NCBI GenBank assembly: GCA_965263165.1
Contig: OZ253584.1
Span: 1,984,001-2,048,000, forward strand
DNA from: SAR202-VII-2 sp965263165
GTDB lineage: Bacteria > Chloroflexota > Dehalococcoidia > Lucifugimonadales > SAR202-VII-2
DNA length: 64,000 nt
Reading direction: 5' to 3'
The notes under the pieces are model-generated. The model made no database searches and was not told where the DNA came from. It was given only the letters and a program-made list of their open reading frames with translations. A program made the translations under genes and the position numbers. The stretch's first letter is position 1, and each line of letters begins with the position of its first letter. This document shows positions 24,397 to 32,424 of the stretch, piece by piece.

Positions 24397-25755
24397 CTAG
24401 TCCAGGGGAGGGCGCCATTGGGTGTCGAGGACGCCTTCGCACCAACGACCGACGGCGAGGAGCCGCTCCTCTTCCCATGGCCCAGTGACGAGTTGTATAG
24501 CGAGGGGCAGCCCGCCCTGGCTGAGGCCGGTGGGGAGGCCGAGGGTGGGGAGGCCGGTGATGGACCAGGGCACCTGCATGATCATGTTGCCCGTGGTGGT
24601 CCGGTCGGGGGCGGGGGCTGGGATGCAGGGGGTTAGCAGCGCGTCCCAGGACTGGACCAGGGGAACGAGGGCGGCGATGAGCTGCTGACGGTACTGGAGC
24701 GCCAGGGAGTATTCGAGGCCGGTGGTGGCCAGGCCGTGTTCGATGATCTCCTGGGTGCGGGGGCCGATGTCGTCCTTGCGGGTCTCGTAGGTATCCTTGT
24801 GGATCGTCGCCGCGTCGGTGTCCATGATGACCTTGTGATGCAAGCGGACATCCGCCAGACTTTCAGGGACGTCGACATCCTCTACGATGGCGCCAGCATC
24901 GGCGAGGCGCTGGGCGATCTGCTCGGTGTGGCGGCGGGTCTCCTCATCGGCGTTGTCGAAGAAGAACCCCCGAGCGAGGCCGATGCGAGGGGGCGATAGC
25001 GGCTGGTCCAGGGCCGCCCGGTAGTCGGGGACCGGCATGTCGACGGTATACGGATCAAAGGCGTCGAACCCGGCGATGACCTGAAGGAAGTCGGCGGCGT
25101 CCTCAACGGAGCGAGTGAATGTCCCCGGATGGTCCATGACGTGGCTGATGGGGAGTACGCCGTAGCAACTGACCCGGCCCAGGGTTGGCTTCAGTCCCAC
25201 GACGCCGTTGTAGGCTGCCGGGCGCAGGACGGAGCCGCCGGTTTGGGAGCCGATGGCCAGGGGCGTCATCCTGGCGGCCACGGAGGCGCCGGAGCCGCTG
25301 CTGGAGCCTCCGGGGGTGTGACTGGGGTTCCAGGGGTTGTAGGTCGGGGAGGGCTGGAGCATGGCGAACTCGGTGGTGACGGTCTTGCCCAGGACGATTG
25401 CGCCTGCCTGCTTCAGCCGGGCGACGGCGGTGCAGTCGAAGCTGGGGACGTAACCGGCCCAACTCCTGGAGCCCATTTCCGTAGGCAACCCGTTGGTGCG
25501 ATAGATGTCCTTGATGCCGATGGGTATGCCGTGCAGGGGCGACTTCCGGCCGATGACGAGCAACTCGTCGCCAGCGCGGCGGGCGGCGGCCACGGCACCC
25601 TCGCGGTCCACGTGGGCCCATGCGCGTAGGGCATCTTCATGGGCTTCGATGCGGGACAGGCAGGACTCCGTAAGGTCGAGGGGAGACAACTCGCCTTTGT
25701 CCATGAGGAACCGCGCCTCTGCGGCGGTCAGCTCAAAGGGGTCGTTTGCAGCCAC
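24397..25755 (-). CDS. Amidase (amidase signature family)
   Basis: 452 residues. Ser-cisSer-Lys amidase. Catalytic Lys in GIPIGIKDIY (about residue 80); the signature GGSSSGSGASVAA with the cis-Ser, then IGSQTGGSVLRPAA with the nucleophilic Ser. The C-terminal block ITGLPTLGLPTGLSQGGLPLAIQLV is typical. It hydrolyses amides to carboxylates and ammonia; GatA is unlikely because no gatB/gatC are near. Dispersed CCTAACC-type repeats lie on both sides (24340-24375 and 25840-25920). Confidence 0.92.
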   Translation of the reverse strand: MAANDPFELTAAEARFLMDKGELSPLDLTESCLSRIEAHEDALRAWAHVDREGAVAAARRAGDELLVIGRKSPLHGIPIGIKDIYRTNGLPTEMGSRSWAGYVPSFDCTAVARLKQAGAIVLGKTVTTEFAMLQPSPTYNPWNPSHTPGGSSSGSGASVAARMTPLAIGSQTGGSVLRPAAYNGVVGLKPTLGRVSCYGVLPISHVMDHPGTFTRSVEDAADFLQVIAGFDAFDPYTVDMPVPDYRAALDQPLSPPRIGLARGFFFDNADEETRRHTEQIAQRLADAGAIVEDVDVPESLADVRLHHKVIMDTDAATIHKDTYETRKDDIGPRTQEIIEHGLATTGLEYSLALQYRQQLIAALVPLVQSWDALLTPCIPAPAPDRTTTGNMIMQVPWSITGLPTLGLPTGLSQGGLPLAIQLVTGPWEEERLLAVGRWCEGVLDTQWRPPLD

Positions 25756-25985
25756 AGGCGCCTCCGAAATTCGGTGGGCCAGCCGCCGGGTTATCCCGAG
25801 TAGCTGTAGTTCCCAGCGAGGTTGTTGCTTGTCACCATCCTAACCCTCCTCCGGCCACAGGGGAAGGGATGGGAAGATTCTCTCGCCTCCCCGTTTGGAG
25901 CAACGTCCCTGGGAGGCGCCAGTAACGGCGAAAGCATAGCAAGACGGCTTGTGGAGCAAGGGCCGCGAGAGGCCGTCGGCAGGAT

Positions 25986-26915
25986 TCACCACCAGTGGGT
26001 TTCGTCAAGTGAGGGGGCCTCGGCTTGGGGGACGTCCCAGGGCCGGGCCGGGAGGTATTTCCAGCCGCCGTCCGAGAACATGACGACGATGTTGCCGCGG
26101 TCCATGCGTTCGGCAACCCGCAGGGCCGCGTGGAGACAGGCGCCGGAGGAGACGCCGGCGACAATGCCCTCCGACCGGACGACGGCATGGGCCGTGCTGA
26201 GGGCGCTGGCGCTGTCGACGAGGAACCGGCTATCCAACTGGTTGATGTCCAGGAGGGGAGAGGCGAAGCCCTCGGACAAGCTGCGCAGCCCCTGGAGGCG
26301 GTCGCCGAGACGGGGCTCGACACCGATGATGCGGACGTTGGGGTTGGCTTCGCGCAGGCGGCGTCCGGCGCCCATGACGGTGCCGCCGGTGCCGATGCCG
26401 GCGACAAAGGCGTCCACCTGGGGCAATGCCTCGGCAATCTCGAGGCCGGTGCCGCCGTAGTGGGCCTGGACGTTTTCGCCGTCTTCGAACTGGTTGAGGA
26501 GAAAGAAGCCGTTGGCCTCGGCTTGACGGAGCGCTTCGTCGATGGCGCCCTTCATGCCGGCATGGGAGTCGCACCAGGTAACGTCGACGCCGAACAGTCG
26601 GAGCAGGTCAACGATGGTGGCGGGGACACCCTGGGGAATGACAACCCTGGCGGAGTACCCCTTCTGCTTGCTCAGGGATGCAATGGCGATGGCCGTGTTG
26701 CCGCTGCTGGCGTCGATGATGGTGTCGCCGGGGCGGAGGTCGCCGCGGCGCTCGGCGGCCTCGACGATGGCCTTGACGATGCGGTCCTTAATGCTGCCGC
26801 TGGGGTTCTGCCCTTCGAGCTTGGCGAACAGGCGCACGCCGGGTTTGGGGGATAGGCGCTTGAGCTCCACCAGGGGCGTGTTGCCGATGAGGGAGAGCAG
26901 GGGAACGGGCGGCAT
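25986..26915 (-). CDS. Cysteine synthase family protein (CysK/CysM-like)
   Basis: 309 residues, fold type II PLP enzyme. It starts VPLLSLIGNTPLVELKRL; the PLP Lys is in NPSGSIKDRIVKAIV (about 44), the substrate loop is DASSGNTAIAIA and the phosphate cup is GIGTGGTVMGAGRRL. It makes cysteine from O-acetylserine (or O-phosphoserine) and sulfide. The C-terminus is compatible with the CysM branch. It completes the assimilation route begun by the operon at 5.2-9.1 kb, although no Cys-rich leader was found in front of it. Confidence 0.93.
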   Translation of the reverse strand: MPPVPLLSLIGNTPLVELKRLSPKPGVRLFAKLEGQNPSGSIKDRIVKAIVEAAERRGDLRPGDTIIDASSGNTAIAIASLSKQKGYSARVVIPQGVPATIVDLLRLFGVDVTWCDSHAGMKGAIDEALRQAEANGFFLLNQFEDGENVQAHYGGTGLEIAEALPQVDAFVAGIGTGGTVMGAGRRLREANPNVRIIGVEPRLGDRLQGLRSLSEGFASPLLDINQLDSRFLVDSASALSTAHAVVRSEGIVAGVSSGACLHAALRVAERMDRGNIVVMFSDGGWKYLPARPWDVPQAEAPSLDETHWW

Positions 26916-27189
26916 GTGGGTATGGTACAGGGTGGAGCGAGCCTGTGCATTGCAGAGTGTTGCGGGCTGGGGCGCGGCGTCGCTTTGAGCAGACCACGGG
27001 GACGGTGGGCGGGGTTTTCAGCCATGCCGGGGCGCGGGCTGCGGATGGCCTGACTTGACATGGGGGGCGCGGTTCGTCACCATCCGTCCATTCAGCGACA
27101 TCAGCGGATTGGGGCTGGCGGGCGCCGCAAGCTGCCGGCATCTGAGCCCCAAGCCCTGGCCGCCGAGCCTAGCGCAGAGGGGGTGTGTC

Positions 27190-28338
27190 GTGGCGTCCGT
27201 TGCTCTCAATGTTACCGACCTCTTCAAGCGGTTCACCACCGACCAGGGGCAGGTCAAGGCAGTGCAGGGAATATCCTTCGATGTTGAGTCGGGGGACTTC
27301 TTCACGCTGTTGGGGCCATCGGGCTGCGGGAAGTCGACGACGCTCCGCTGCATTGCGGGGCTGGAGCGTCCGGACGGAGGAGAGATCACCATCGATGACA
27401 CGGTGGTGGTCATGGCGTCCCGAAACTTCTTCATGCCTGCGCACAGGCGGCCCATCGGCATGGTGTTCCAGTCGTATGCGATATGGCCGCACATGGACGT
27501 GTTCAACAACGTGGCGTTCCCGTTGACGCAGGGGGGCGTGCGGCTGTCGGGCGCGGAGGTGCGGGAGCGAGTGCACCAGGCGTTGCAGCTCGTGCGGCTG
27601 GAGGGGTTGGAGAAGCGGCCGGCGCCGCAGCTATCCGGAGGGCAGCAGCAGCGTCTGGCCCTGGCCCGCGCCTTGGTGCGGGAGCCCAAGGCGCTCTTGC
27701 TGGACGAGCCGCTGTCCAACCTGGACGCCAAGCTGAGGGACGAGATGCGGGTTGAGTTGAAGCTGCTGACGCAGAGGCTCAATATCACGACCATCTTCGT
27801 GACGCACGACCAGTTGGAGGCCCTGACGCTGTCGGACCAGATTGCCATTATGCAGGAGGGCCACATCATCCAGTTGGGCACGCCGCAGCAGATCTACTCG
27901 GCGCCGGCGACCAAGTTTGCGGCGGAGTTCATCGGGACGACGAACATGTTCGATGGGAAGGTTACCTCGACCGCCGACGGCGCGCTGAACGTTGCGACCA
28001 AGGAGGGGCCGCTGTCCTGCTCCTCTCACCACGCGTTCGCGGAGGGCGACGAGGTGGCGGTGGCCATCCGGCCCGAGAACGTGCAGGTGTGGACGGAGAG
28101 GCCGGCGGACGAGGACGTCAACGTCCTGGAGGGAACGGTGGCGACGTTGGTGTTCCTGGGGGAAGCCATGGACTGCCGCATTGCTGTGGGGGACCAGTTG
28201 ATCCGGGCGAACCTGCATCCGTCGTCCATGGTGCGGAGGGGCAATACCGTTTACCTGGTCATGCAGCCGTCGGACTGCCGGGTGCTGCCCATCGACAGCG
28301 TGGAAGTGAGCCCTCAGATCCAGAAGATGACGGCGTAG
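27190..28338 (+). CDS. ABC transporter ATP-binding protein (Pot/Fbp/MalK type)
   Basis: 382 residues from GTG 27190. Walker A GPSGCGKST (about 43-51), Q-loop MVFQSYAIWPH, signature LSGGQQQR and Walker B ALLLDEPLSNLD, followed by the H-loop VTHDQ. The C-terminal ~110 residues form a TOBE regulatory domain, as in importers for polyamines, iron or sugars. No permease or binding-protein gene is adjacent, so it is an orphan ATPase here. A TTGACA at 27055-27060 with CACCAT 17 nt later is a weak candidate promoter. Confidence 0.92.
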   Translation: MASVALNVTDLFKRFTTDQGQVKAVQGISFDVESGDFFTLLGPSGCGKSTTLRCIAGLERPDGGEITIDDTVVVMASRNFFMPAHRRPIGMVFQSYAIWPHMDVFNNVAFPLTQGGVRLSGAEVRERVHQALQLVRLEGLEKRPAPQLSGGQQQRLALARALVREPKALLLDEPLSNLDAKLRDEMRVELKLLTQRLNITTIFVTHDQLEALTLSDQIAIMQEGHIIQLGTPQQIYSAPATKFAAEFIGTTNMFDGKVTSTADGALNVATKEGPLSCSSHHAFAEGDEVAVAIRPENVQVWTERPADEDVNVLEGTVATLVFLGEAMDCRIAVGDQLIRANLHPSSMVRRGNTVYLVMQPSDCRVLPIDSVEVSPQIQKMTA

Positions 28339-28704
28339 GTTTCTCTCCGGCCAGGACAGCAGAGGCGGGGCGGCGCCGGTTATCCGTGACGCCGCTGCAA
28401 CCCTCCCGCTTGTGCGTAAAGGCGTGACTGCCTGTGAGGGAGCGGCGCCAGCGGCACGGCTAATCCGGCACACCCGGGCGTCACAGTTGGGACACCTCTG
28501 ACCCGGTCCGCGACGCCTTTGTCGCACTTCCCAGCCGGACCACGAAGCGAGGCGTGCCGTAGCTGTCCCGTAGCCGTCGCGTAGCTGTCCAGTAGGCGTC
28601 GCGCGGCCGCAACCCTGCGCCACACAAGGAATGGGCCGCCAGCCCACCGCTTGACCATCTGCTTTTCCGCTTGCCATATACCCTGTACCTTTCAACATAT
28701 CTTT
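28339..28704. repeat. Intergenic region with a short 11-bp tandem array (A5)
   Basis: About 365 bp without a gene. At 28559-28602 four exact 11-bp units occur on the plus strand (GTAGCTGTCCC, GTAGCCGTCGC, GTAGCTGTCCA, GTAGGCGTCGC). Read on the minus strand they fit the same G-G-Y-T-x-C-x-x-x-A-C unit as the arrays in A1-A4. The flanking sequence is diverged, with only a GTGGGCTGGCGGCCC-like trace of the conserved block. Probably a diverged member of the family. Confidence 0.5.
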
Positions 28705-28839
28705 CAACGGGGACGGATGGTTTTGTCTTGGCCTGCGCCCTCCATCAGCGGAGGGTCTGGCTTGGCGTGCGCCGCTATCCCGCCCGCACCACCCTCCAAC
28801 GTTTTTGGAAACAGGGGGACTCGCTGTACCCCCGGCGGG
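28705..28839. repeat. Dispersed GC-rich repeat C, copy 2 (interrupted)
   Basis: Almost identical to copy 3 near 29.83 kb over the GGATGGTTTTGTCTTGGCC and GCGCCCTCCATCAGCG blocks. It is cut by the 432-bp insertion at 28840 and resumes at 29272. Confidence 0.8.
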
Positions 28840-29271
28840 GCTTTGATGCAAAAGTCCTAGCAGAAAGCGGCCATTGCTTGAGCAATTGAGGACACGAGCG
28901 CGAGCAGCAGCGTGGCGGCTGCCACCGTTGCTGTGAACCAATTACGTTTCCACCACGTTCGGACTGGCCGCTTCAACTCCTCTAAGTAGTTGAACCCGCT
29001 CAGGGTGATACGGTAGATCGGAGGGTCACCAAGTCTAGCAAGATGCCCCGCGGTGGAGAGCGCCGTCGTTGCATTATGGCCTACTTGGGGAGTATTGAGT
29101 GAAGCAATCCAGTCCACACTCGAATCCCGTGCTAGGTTTTCCAGAATCTTGATCATCTCTTGACGTAGTTCCTTGTTCATGCCTCACCTCTTTGACTGGT
29201 AAAAAGCCCCACTCCAGGCGCCGCCCTGCGACTGCCCCTTTGTCTCTCGCCCAAGAGTTTTGCATCAAAGC
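28840..29271. mobile_element. 432-bp ITR insertion with 12-bp target duplication
   Basis: The ends are perfect 14-bp inverted repeats: GCTTTGATGCAAAA at the left and TTTTGCATCAAAGC at the right. The 12-bp ACCCCCGGCGGG occurs directly on both sides (28828-28839 and 29272-29283). Removing the element plus one copy restores CTGTACCCCCGGCGGGGGC, exactly the uninterrupted sequence of the sister repeat at 29942-29960. It holds one small gene and no transposase, so it is a non-autonomous passenger element or its mobilising enzyme lies elsewhere. Confidence 0.85.
28857..29180 (-). CDS. Small membrane protein with possible winged-helix domain, ITR cargo
   Basis: 107 residues; GAGGTG lies 5 nt before the ATG. 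Residues 1-75 look like a winged helix: helices around ELRQEMIKILENLARDSSVDWIASL, an alanine/threonine-rich helix, and a wing-like YRITLSGFNYLEELKRP. Residues 80-104 are WWKRNWF followed by a hydrophobic helix (TATVAAATLLLALVSSIAQ). It fills nearly all of the ITR element. The family is not recognised; membrane-anchored wHTH proteins of this size occur in mobile regions. The role could be sensing or host interaction, but this is speculative. Confidence 0.7.
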   Translation of the reverse strand: MNKELRQEMIKILENLARDSSVDWIASLNTPQVGHNATTALSTAGHLARLGDPPIYRITLSGFNYLEELKRPVRTWWKRNWFTATVAAATLLLALVSSIAQAMAAFC

Positions 29272-29385
29272 ACCCCCGGCGGGGGCTGCGCCCCCTGCAC
29301 CCTGCTTGGGAGACGGACCCCCTTCCTAACCTTCCCCCGAGTACAGGGGCAGGGACAGAGGGTTCCCCCGGCATCAGCCTCGTTC
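29272..29385. repeat. Remainder of repeat C copy 2 plus short repeat B
   Basis: 29272-29312 continues the interrupted C repeat (GGGGGCTGCGCCCCCTGCACC). From 29320 a second short repeat follows (CTTCCTAACCTTCCCCCGAG with GGGCAGGGACAGAGGG), also seen near 5.21, 30.23 and 61.46 kb. This B segment directly precedes RNA element A2, as it does A1, A3 and A4. Confidence 0.65.
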
Positions 29386-29783
29386 TTTGATTGTATGCGT
29401 TACTGTTTTTTCTTCTCCCCCGGCCCCCGTAGTCGTGGGGCCGTAACAAGGGCGTAACAAGGGCGTAACAAACCGTAAAGAAACCGTCATGGAACTGTAA
29501 AGGAACCGTAAAGGAACCGTAATGGTTCCGTAACGAACCGTAACGGAACCGTCATGGAGCGGGATGGCTCCAAACCGCCTGTGCCTTATAACGGCACTGG
29601 CTCCGGTCCCAGCCTTCCTCGGAGGGTCTTGCCCCTTGGGTTGTTCCCTCAACGCCCCTGCCACAGGGGGATGCTCTGTGTTTAGCCTCCAGTGGAGTAT
29701 GTATGCGGCAGGCTCCAAGGAAGAGAAGCGGGCCGGCTGCCCACTTCATAGGGTACTATAGCACAATTGTTCGTATTTTGCAA
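29386..29783 (-). ncRNA. Dispersed 11-nt-repeat RNA element, copy A2
   Basis: Minus-strand TTGCAA-17 nt-TATAGT (29783-29755), then the conserved GAAGTGGGC, CCGGCCCGCTTCTCTTCC, CCCCCTGTGGCAGGGGCG and CAAGACCCTCCGAGGAAGG blocks, and a GTGCC/GGCAC hairpin (29581-29597). A 12-unit array follows at 29432-29561, ten units of exactly 11 bp and two of 10 bp (plus-strand GTAAAGGAACC, GTAACGGAACC and similar). The 3' end is TACAATCAAAG. It lacks the CGTGCCTGCAAACC block found in the other three. Non-coding RNA inferred, as for A1. Confidence 0.6.
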
Positions 29784-29824
29784 GGGGGGTGTGGCAGGGG
29801 CCTCGGACTCCGGCGTCCGCCCGC

Positions 29825-30272
29825 CGATGGGGACGGATGGTTTTGTCTTGGCCTGCGCCCTCCATCAGCGAAGGGTCTGGCTTGGCCTGCGCCGTTGTCC
29901 CGCCCACTCCGCCCTCCGACGGTTTTGGAAACAGGGGACTCGCTGTACCCCCGGCGGGGGCTGCGCCCCCTGCACCCTGCTGGGGAAAGGAGGCGTCGTC
30001 GTTTGCTCACCCGGGGCGTCGGGGGATGCTTTCTAGCCTTTCGCCGAGGATGGGGGTAGGGGCGGAGGGTTGCCCCGGTTGAGGGGGGATGGAGGGAGCT
30101 TTCGGTGGCGTACGCCGTTGTCCCACCTAGCCCACCCTCCAACGTTATTGGAAACAGGGGGACTCCCCCTGTACCCCCGGCGGGGGCTGCGCCCCCTGCA
30201 CCCTGCTTGGGGACGGGGGCAGGGACGCTTCCTAACCTTCCCCCGAGTACGAGGGCAGGGACAGAGGGTTGC
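29825..30272. repeat. GC-rich repeats C3, C4 and B in tandem
   Basis: C3 (29825-29992) contains the intact target site of the ITR element (29942-29960). C4 (30100-30222) is a shorter copy with CCACCCTCCAACGTTATTGG and GGGGGCTGCGCCCCC. A B-type repeat (30228-30266) follows. No gene is supported here. Confidence 0.7.
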
Positions 30273-30355
30273 CCCTGTTTCGGCGCCATTGAGCGTCGGC
30301 ACGTCTCTGTAAAGCCCCGTTCAATGACCTCATCCGAGCTCCTACGGCCCGCGCT

Positions 30356-30377
30356 GGCTTGTTCAGAGCATCCCTAG
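30356..30377. repeat. Solitary MITE end
   Basis: CTTGTTCAGAGCATCC followed by CTAG, identical to the right end of element M1 and preceded by the same GCGCTGG. The matching left end was not found nearby, so the 28.7-30.4 kb repeat cluster looks like a MITE whose left end has been lost. Confidence 0.6.
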
Positions 30378-30421
30378 GAGCCGGGGCTGCGCTGGGGGAC
30401 GGAGCCTTTTCATGGGCTAAG
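30376..30421. repeat. Gene-end repeat R, copy 1
   Basis: AGGAGCCGGGGCTGCGCTGG through CTTTTCATGGGCTAAGT. Similar segments occur at 31469-31515 and 32387-32424. Each lies at or just past the stop codon of a different minus-strand gene (HIRAN, DUF4145, PD-(D/E)XK-like). Confidence 0.55.
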
Positions 30422-30448
30422 TCTGCCGTGTTTGGGTAGAAGCCGGGG

Positions 30449-30991
30449 TTACTTGCGGGTCTTCGGGTTGTGGAACGTCCCCTCGATCATGCTAGGCGGT
30501 CCTAGATCGAGCCATGCGCCGATGCTTTTCGACTGCCCTCCGCCGGACAACCGGGCCTTGCAATGTATGAGGTATCCCGACCCTTCCCACAACTCGACGG
30601 CGGCATGGTATTTCTTGGCGTTCTCGCGGCTCAGGTAGCCGATGGTCTGCAGGTCCTCGGTCATCACTTTCACGGCATTCGAGTCGTATTGGTTGTCGGG
30701 CTCGCGGGCGAGGATGGTTTTGATATAGCCCTTGCCCGCGTAGTCCTTCACGCCTTCCTTGGCCCGGCTGAGGGCGCCTTGATAGTTGGACTCGCCGACG
30801 ATAAGTAGGTCGAAGTCCCGCGTGCTAAAAGACTTCGTCTTGAGCTTACGCTGGGGCTTTGCGTCGGGGGCTTGTTCGACCGGGGCTTGGGGACGCTGCT
30901 CCTCTGCCTTGGCCGCCCGTTCAGCCTCGTACTTGCGACGCTCCTCGGCAAAGTCTCCAATGATGTTTTCCTTGACCCACTTCAAGACCAT
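30449..30991 (-). CDS. HIRAN-domain protein
   Basis: 180 residues from ATG 30991 (GGAGGAGTG upstream). Residues 1-60 are charged and Glu/Ala/Gln-rich, probably helical (FAEERRKYEAERAAKAEEQ). Residues ~66-160 match a HIRAN domain: LLIVGESNYQGALSRA, then LAREPDNQYDSNAVKVM and TIGYLSRENAKKYHAAVE. HIRAN domains bind 3' ends of single-stranded DNA and occur with helicases and in defence or mobile settings; here no helicase is fused. The gene ends just before repeat R copy 1. Confidence 0.8.
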   Translation of the reverse strand: MVLKWVKENIIGDFAEERRKYEAERAAKAEEQRPQAPVEQAPDAKPQRKLKTKSFSTRDFDLLIVGESNYQGALSRAKEGVKDYAGKGYIKTILAREPDNQYDSNAVKVMTEDLQTIGYLSRENAKKYHAAVELWEGSGYLIHCKARLSGGGQSKSIGAWLDLGPPSMIEGTFHNPKTRK

Positions 30992-31027
30992 CGTACTCAC
31001 TCCTCCTGCGTCACTGGGCACGGACTC

Positions 31028-31376
31028 CTATCCAGCTACGATGCACTTCGTATGCACATAGCCATCATCAATGTCTTCCCACGCGTACGCCATGCGCACC
31101 TCCGTCCCGTAGTCAAAGGTGGTTAAGGGATAGACGTACGTCTTGAACCCGTTGTCGTCCTGCAACTCCGCCCACGCGTCGAGGGCTCTCTTATTTCTAA
31201 CTACCTGCACCTCGCAGTTTTTCATCTTTGGATTGCTGTCTAGTAGGGCCTGAATGCCGCTAGCCCGTGAGTTGAGGGTTGGCGTCTCCGTGGGCTCAGG
31301 AGAGGTGCTGCACGCTGCCGCCGCAGGCCAGCGTTCCCATGATCTGGAAGCAGACCAACAGGAAAGCTATTCTCAA
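31028..31376 (-). pseudogene. Small lipoprotein, frameshifted
   Basis: A TTG at 31376 with GGGAGGAG upstream opens a signal peptide (RIAFLLVCFQIMGTLACGGS, lipobox LACG), but the frame ends after 26 codons. In another frame the sequence continues as a typical lipoprotein linker and body (SPEPTETPTLNS, then MKNCEVQVVRNKRALDAWAE to VHTKCIVAG), ending at 31028. One indel near the GGCAGCGTGCAGCACC stretch would join them into a protein of about 115 residues. Either decay or a sequencing error; the last 65 codons alone might also be expressed from ATG 31225. Confidence 0.6.
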
Positions 31377-31468
31377 CACTCCTCCCTTCGGAATAGGTAG
31401 TTAGGGCTTGCCTGCGTCAACTCCGCCAGGCGGCTATAGGGTATCAGATGTTTTGCTTCCTGCTCCTC

Positions 31469-31515
31469 AGGAGCCGGGGCGGGGCGGGGGGAGGGGGCCG
31501 TTCATGGGCTAAGTG
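31469..31515. repeat. Gene-end repeat R, copy 2
   Basis: CAGGAGCCGGGGCGGGGCGG through GTTCATGGGCTAAGT. It overlaps the stop codon of the DUF4145 gene (TAG at 31509-31511). The middle is diverged from copy 1. Confidence 0.5.
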
Positions 31516-32213
31516 TTAGAAGAATCATTCGCGCCGTGTCGCTTATTGGATAGTGCTTGTTGACGCCGCTTAACATCGGCGGGACGGACAAAGTAGAAAT
31601 CATACAGTAACTCAATGACGTCTAGACACCATTCCGCTTCTACCGGTTCAACTGGCACAATTTCTCCGGTATTAGCATTTTTGGTTGGATGCGCTCCCAC
31701 GTTTCCTAGTTCGCGAAGCGTGTGGAAGGAATCGACTAGGTCTGATGGGAGGGTAGCAGTGTCAATGACCTCCTGGATTTGGTCATACAGGGTATACTCT
31801 TTTACGCCAGCCTTTTCCTGCAAAATATGTTGCAAACACCGCCGACTCAGTGCGGCGCTTGCCTTGGGGCTATCAGCAAGAATAAGACATGCTTCCTGAT
31901 AGTCCTCCCTGAATGTTTCGAGCACATCGTCTGGCACAGGAGGGCGATTCGAACCTTTGGGGTATACAACCCACCCCTCTTCAGGCTGGTCAGTGAACTC
32001 AGCACGCTGGTCAGTCAACTCTCTAGCAGTTGACATCTTTACTCGGAACTGCCTCGATCCTGTGTTTCGTTTCAGCCCTAGACTGATAATGTATCTTTGA
32101 CAAGAGGCACAGACAGTTGCATCAAAACTCCACCATCCATCTCGGTCTTCACCAAGAACGCGGTAATAGTCTGTCTCTGAGTGAAAGTACATAAGGCAAT
32201 GTGGACATTTCAT
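31509..32213 (-). CDS. DUF4145 domain protein with N-terminal zinc ribbon
   Basis: About 234 residues from ATG 32213 (GGCGGAG 7 nt upstream; GTG 32219 is an alternative). The N-terminus has a zinc-ribbon-like CPHC ... CASC pair. The C-terminal half is DUF4145: YQEACLILADSPKASAALSRRCLQHIL, then the conserved LRELGNVGAHP block and the EAEWCLDVIELLYDFYFVRP helix. DUF4145 is frequently found in restriction-modification and other defence loci. Codon use and GC look lower than in neighbouring housekeeping genes, consistent with acquisition. Confidence 0.85.
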   Translation of the reverse strand: MKCPHCLMYFHSETDYYRVLGEDRDGWWSFDATVCASCQRYIISLGLKRNTGSRQFRVKMSTARELTDQRAEFTDQPEEGWVVYPKGSNRPPVPDDVLETFREDYQEACLILADSPKASAALSRRCLQHILQEKAGVKEYTLYDQIQEVIDTATLPSDLVDSFHTLRELGNVGAHPTKNANTGEIVPVEPVEAEWCLDVIELLYDFYFVRPADVKRRQQALSNKRHGANDSSNT

Positions 32214-32229
32214 CTGCACTCTCCGCCTG

Positions 32230-32400
32230 TCATGCAGGTACCGTCGTTTTCGCTATCCTAGCCATTAAGTACTCCTGGGGCCGGTCGCTCTTGAGGGAGT
32301 TAGAGGCCCCGCAGAGTAGCTGCAAGTTGTCCAGATGGTCCGTGCCGCCCTTGCTTTGAGGCACTACGGGGTGAAGGTGAACTCCAAGGAGCCGGGGCTG
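32230..32400 (-). pseudogene. HNH endonuclease fragment
   Basis: 57 codons ending at TGA 32230-32232 encode HPVVPQSKGGTDHLDNLQLL, then CGASNSLKSDRPQEYL. This is the HNH core common at the C-terminus of DNA methyltransferase-HNH fusions and restriction HNH nucleases. There is no start codon or N-terminal part. The fragment begins exactly where repeat R copy 3 ends, so recombination at the repeat probably removed the rest. Confidence 0.7.
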
Positions 32401-32424
32401 CGCTGGTGGATGCTGCCTTTCATG
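32387..32424. repeat. Gene-end repeat R, copy 3
   Basis: AAGGAGCCGGGGCTGCGCTGG through CTTTCATG, abutting the TGA of the gene at 32425. It marks the junction between that gene and the HNH fragment. Confidence 0.5.

Noticed and set aside
31315..31376. UGA in the small lipoprotein gene as a selenocysteine codon
   Set aside because: The frame after this TGA reaches another stop within a dozen codons, whereas a different frame continues with lipoprotein-like sequence. A frameshift explains it better.
31939..31960. Possible tRNA T-loop (GGCGATTCGAACC)
   Set aside because: No acceptor or anticodon stem can be formed around it, and it lies inside the DUF4145 gene.
30376..32424. Integron gene-cassette array
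   Set aside because: The shared 3' repeats lack the GTTRRRY/RYYYAAC boxes of attC sites and no integrase gene is visible.
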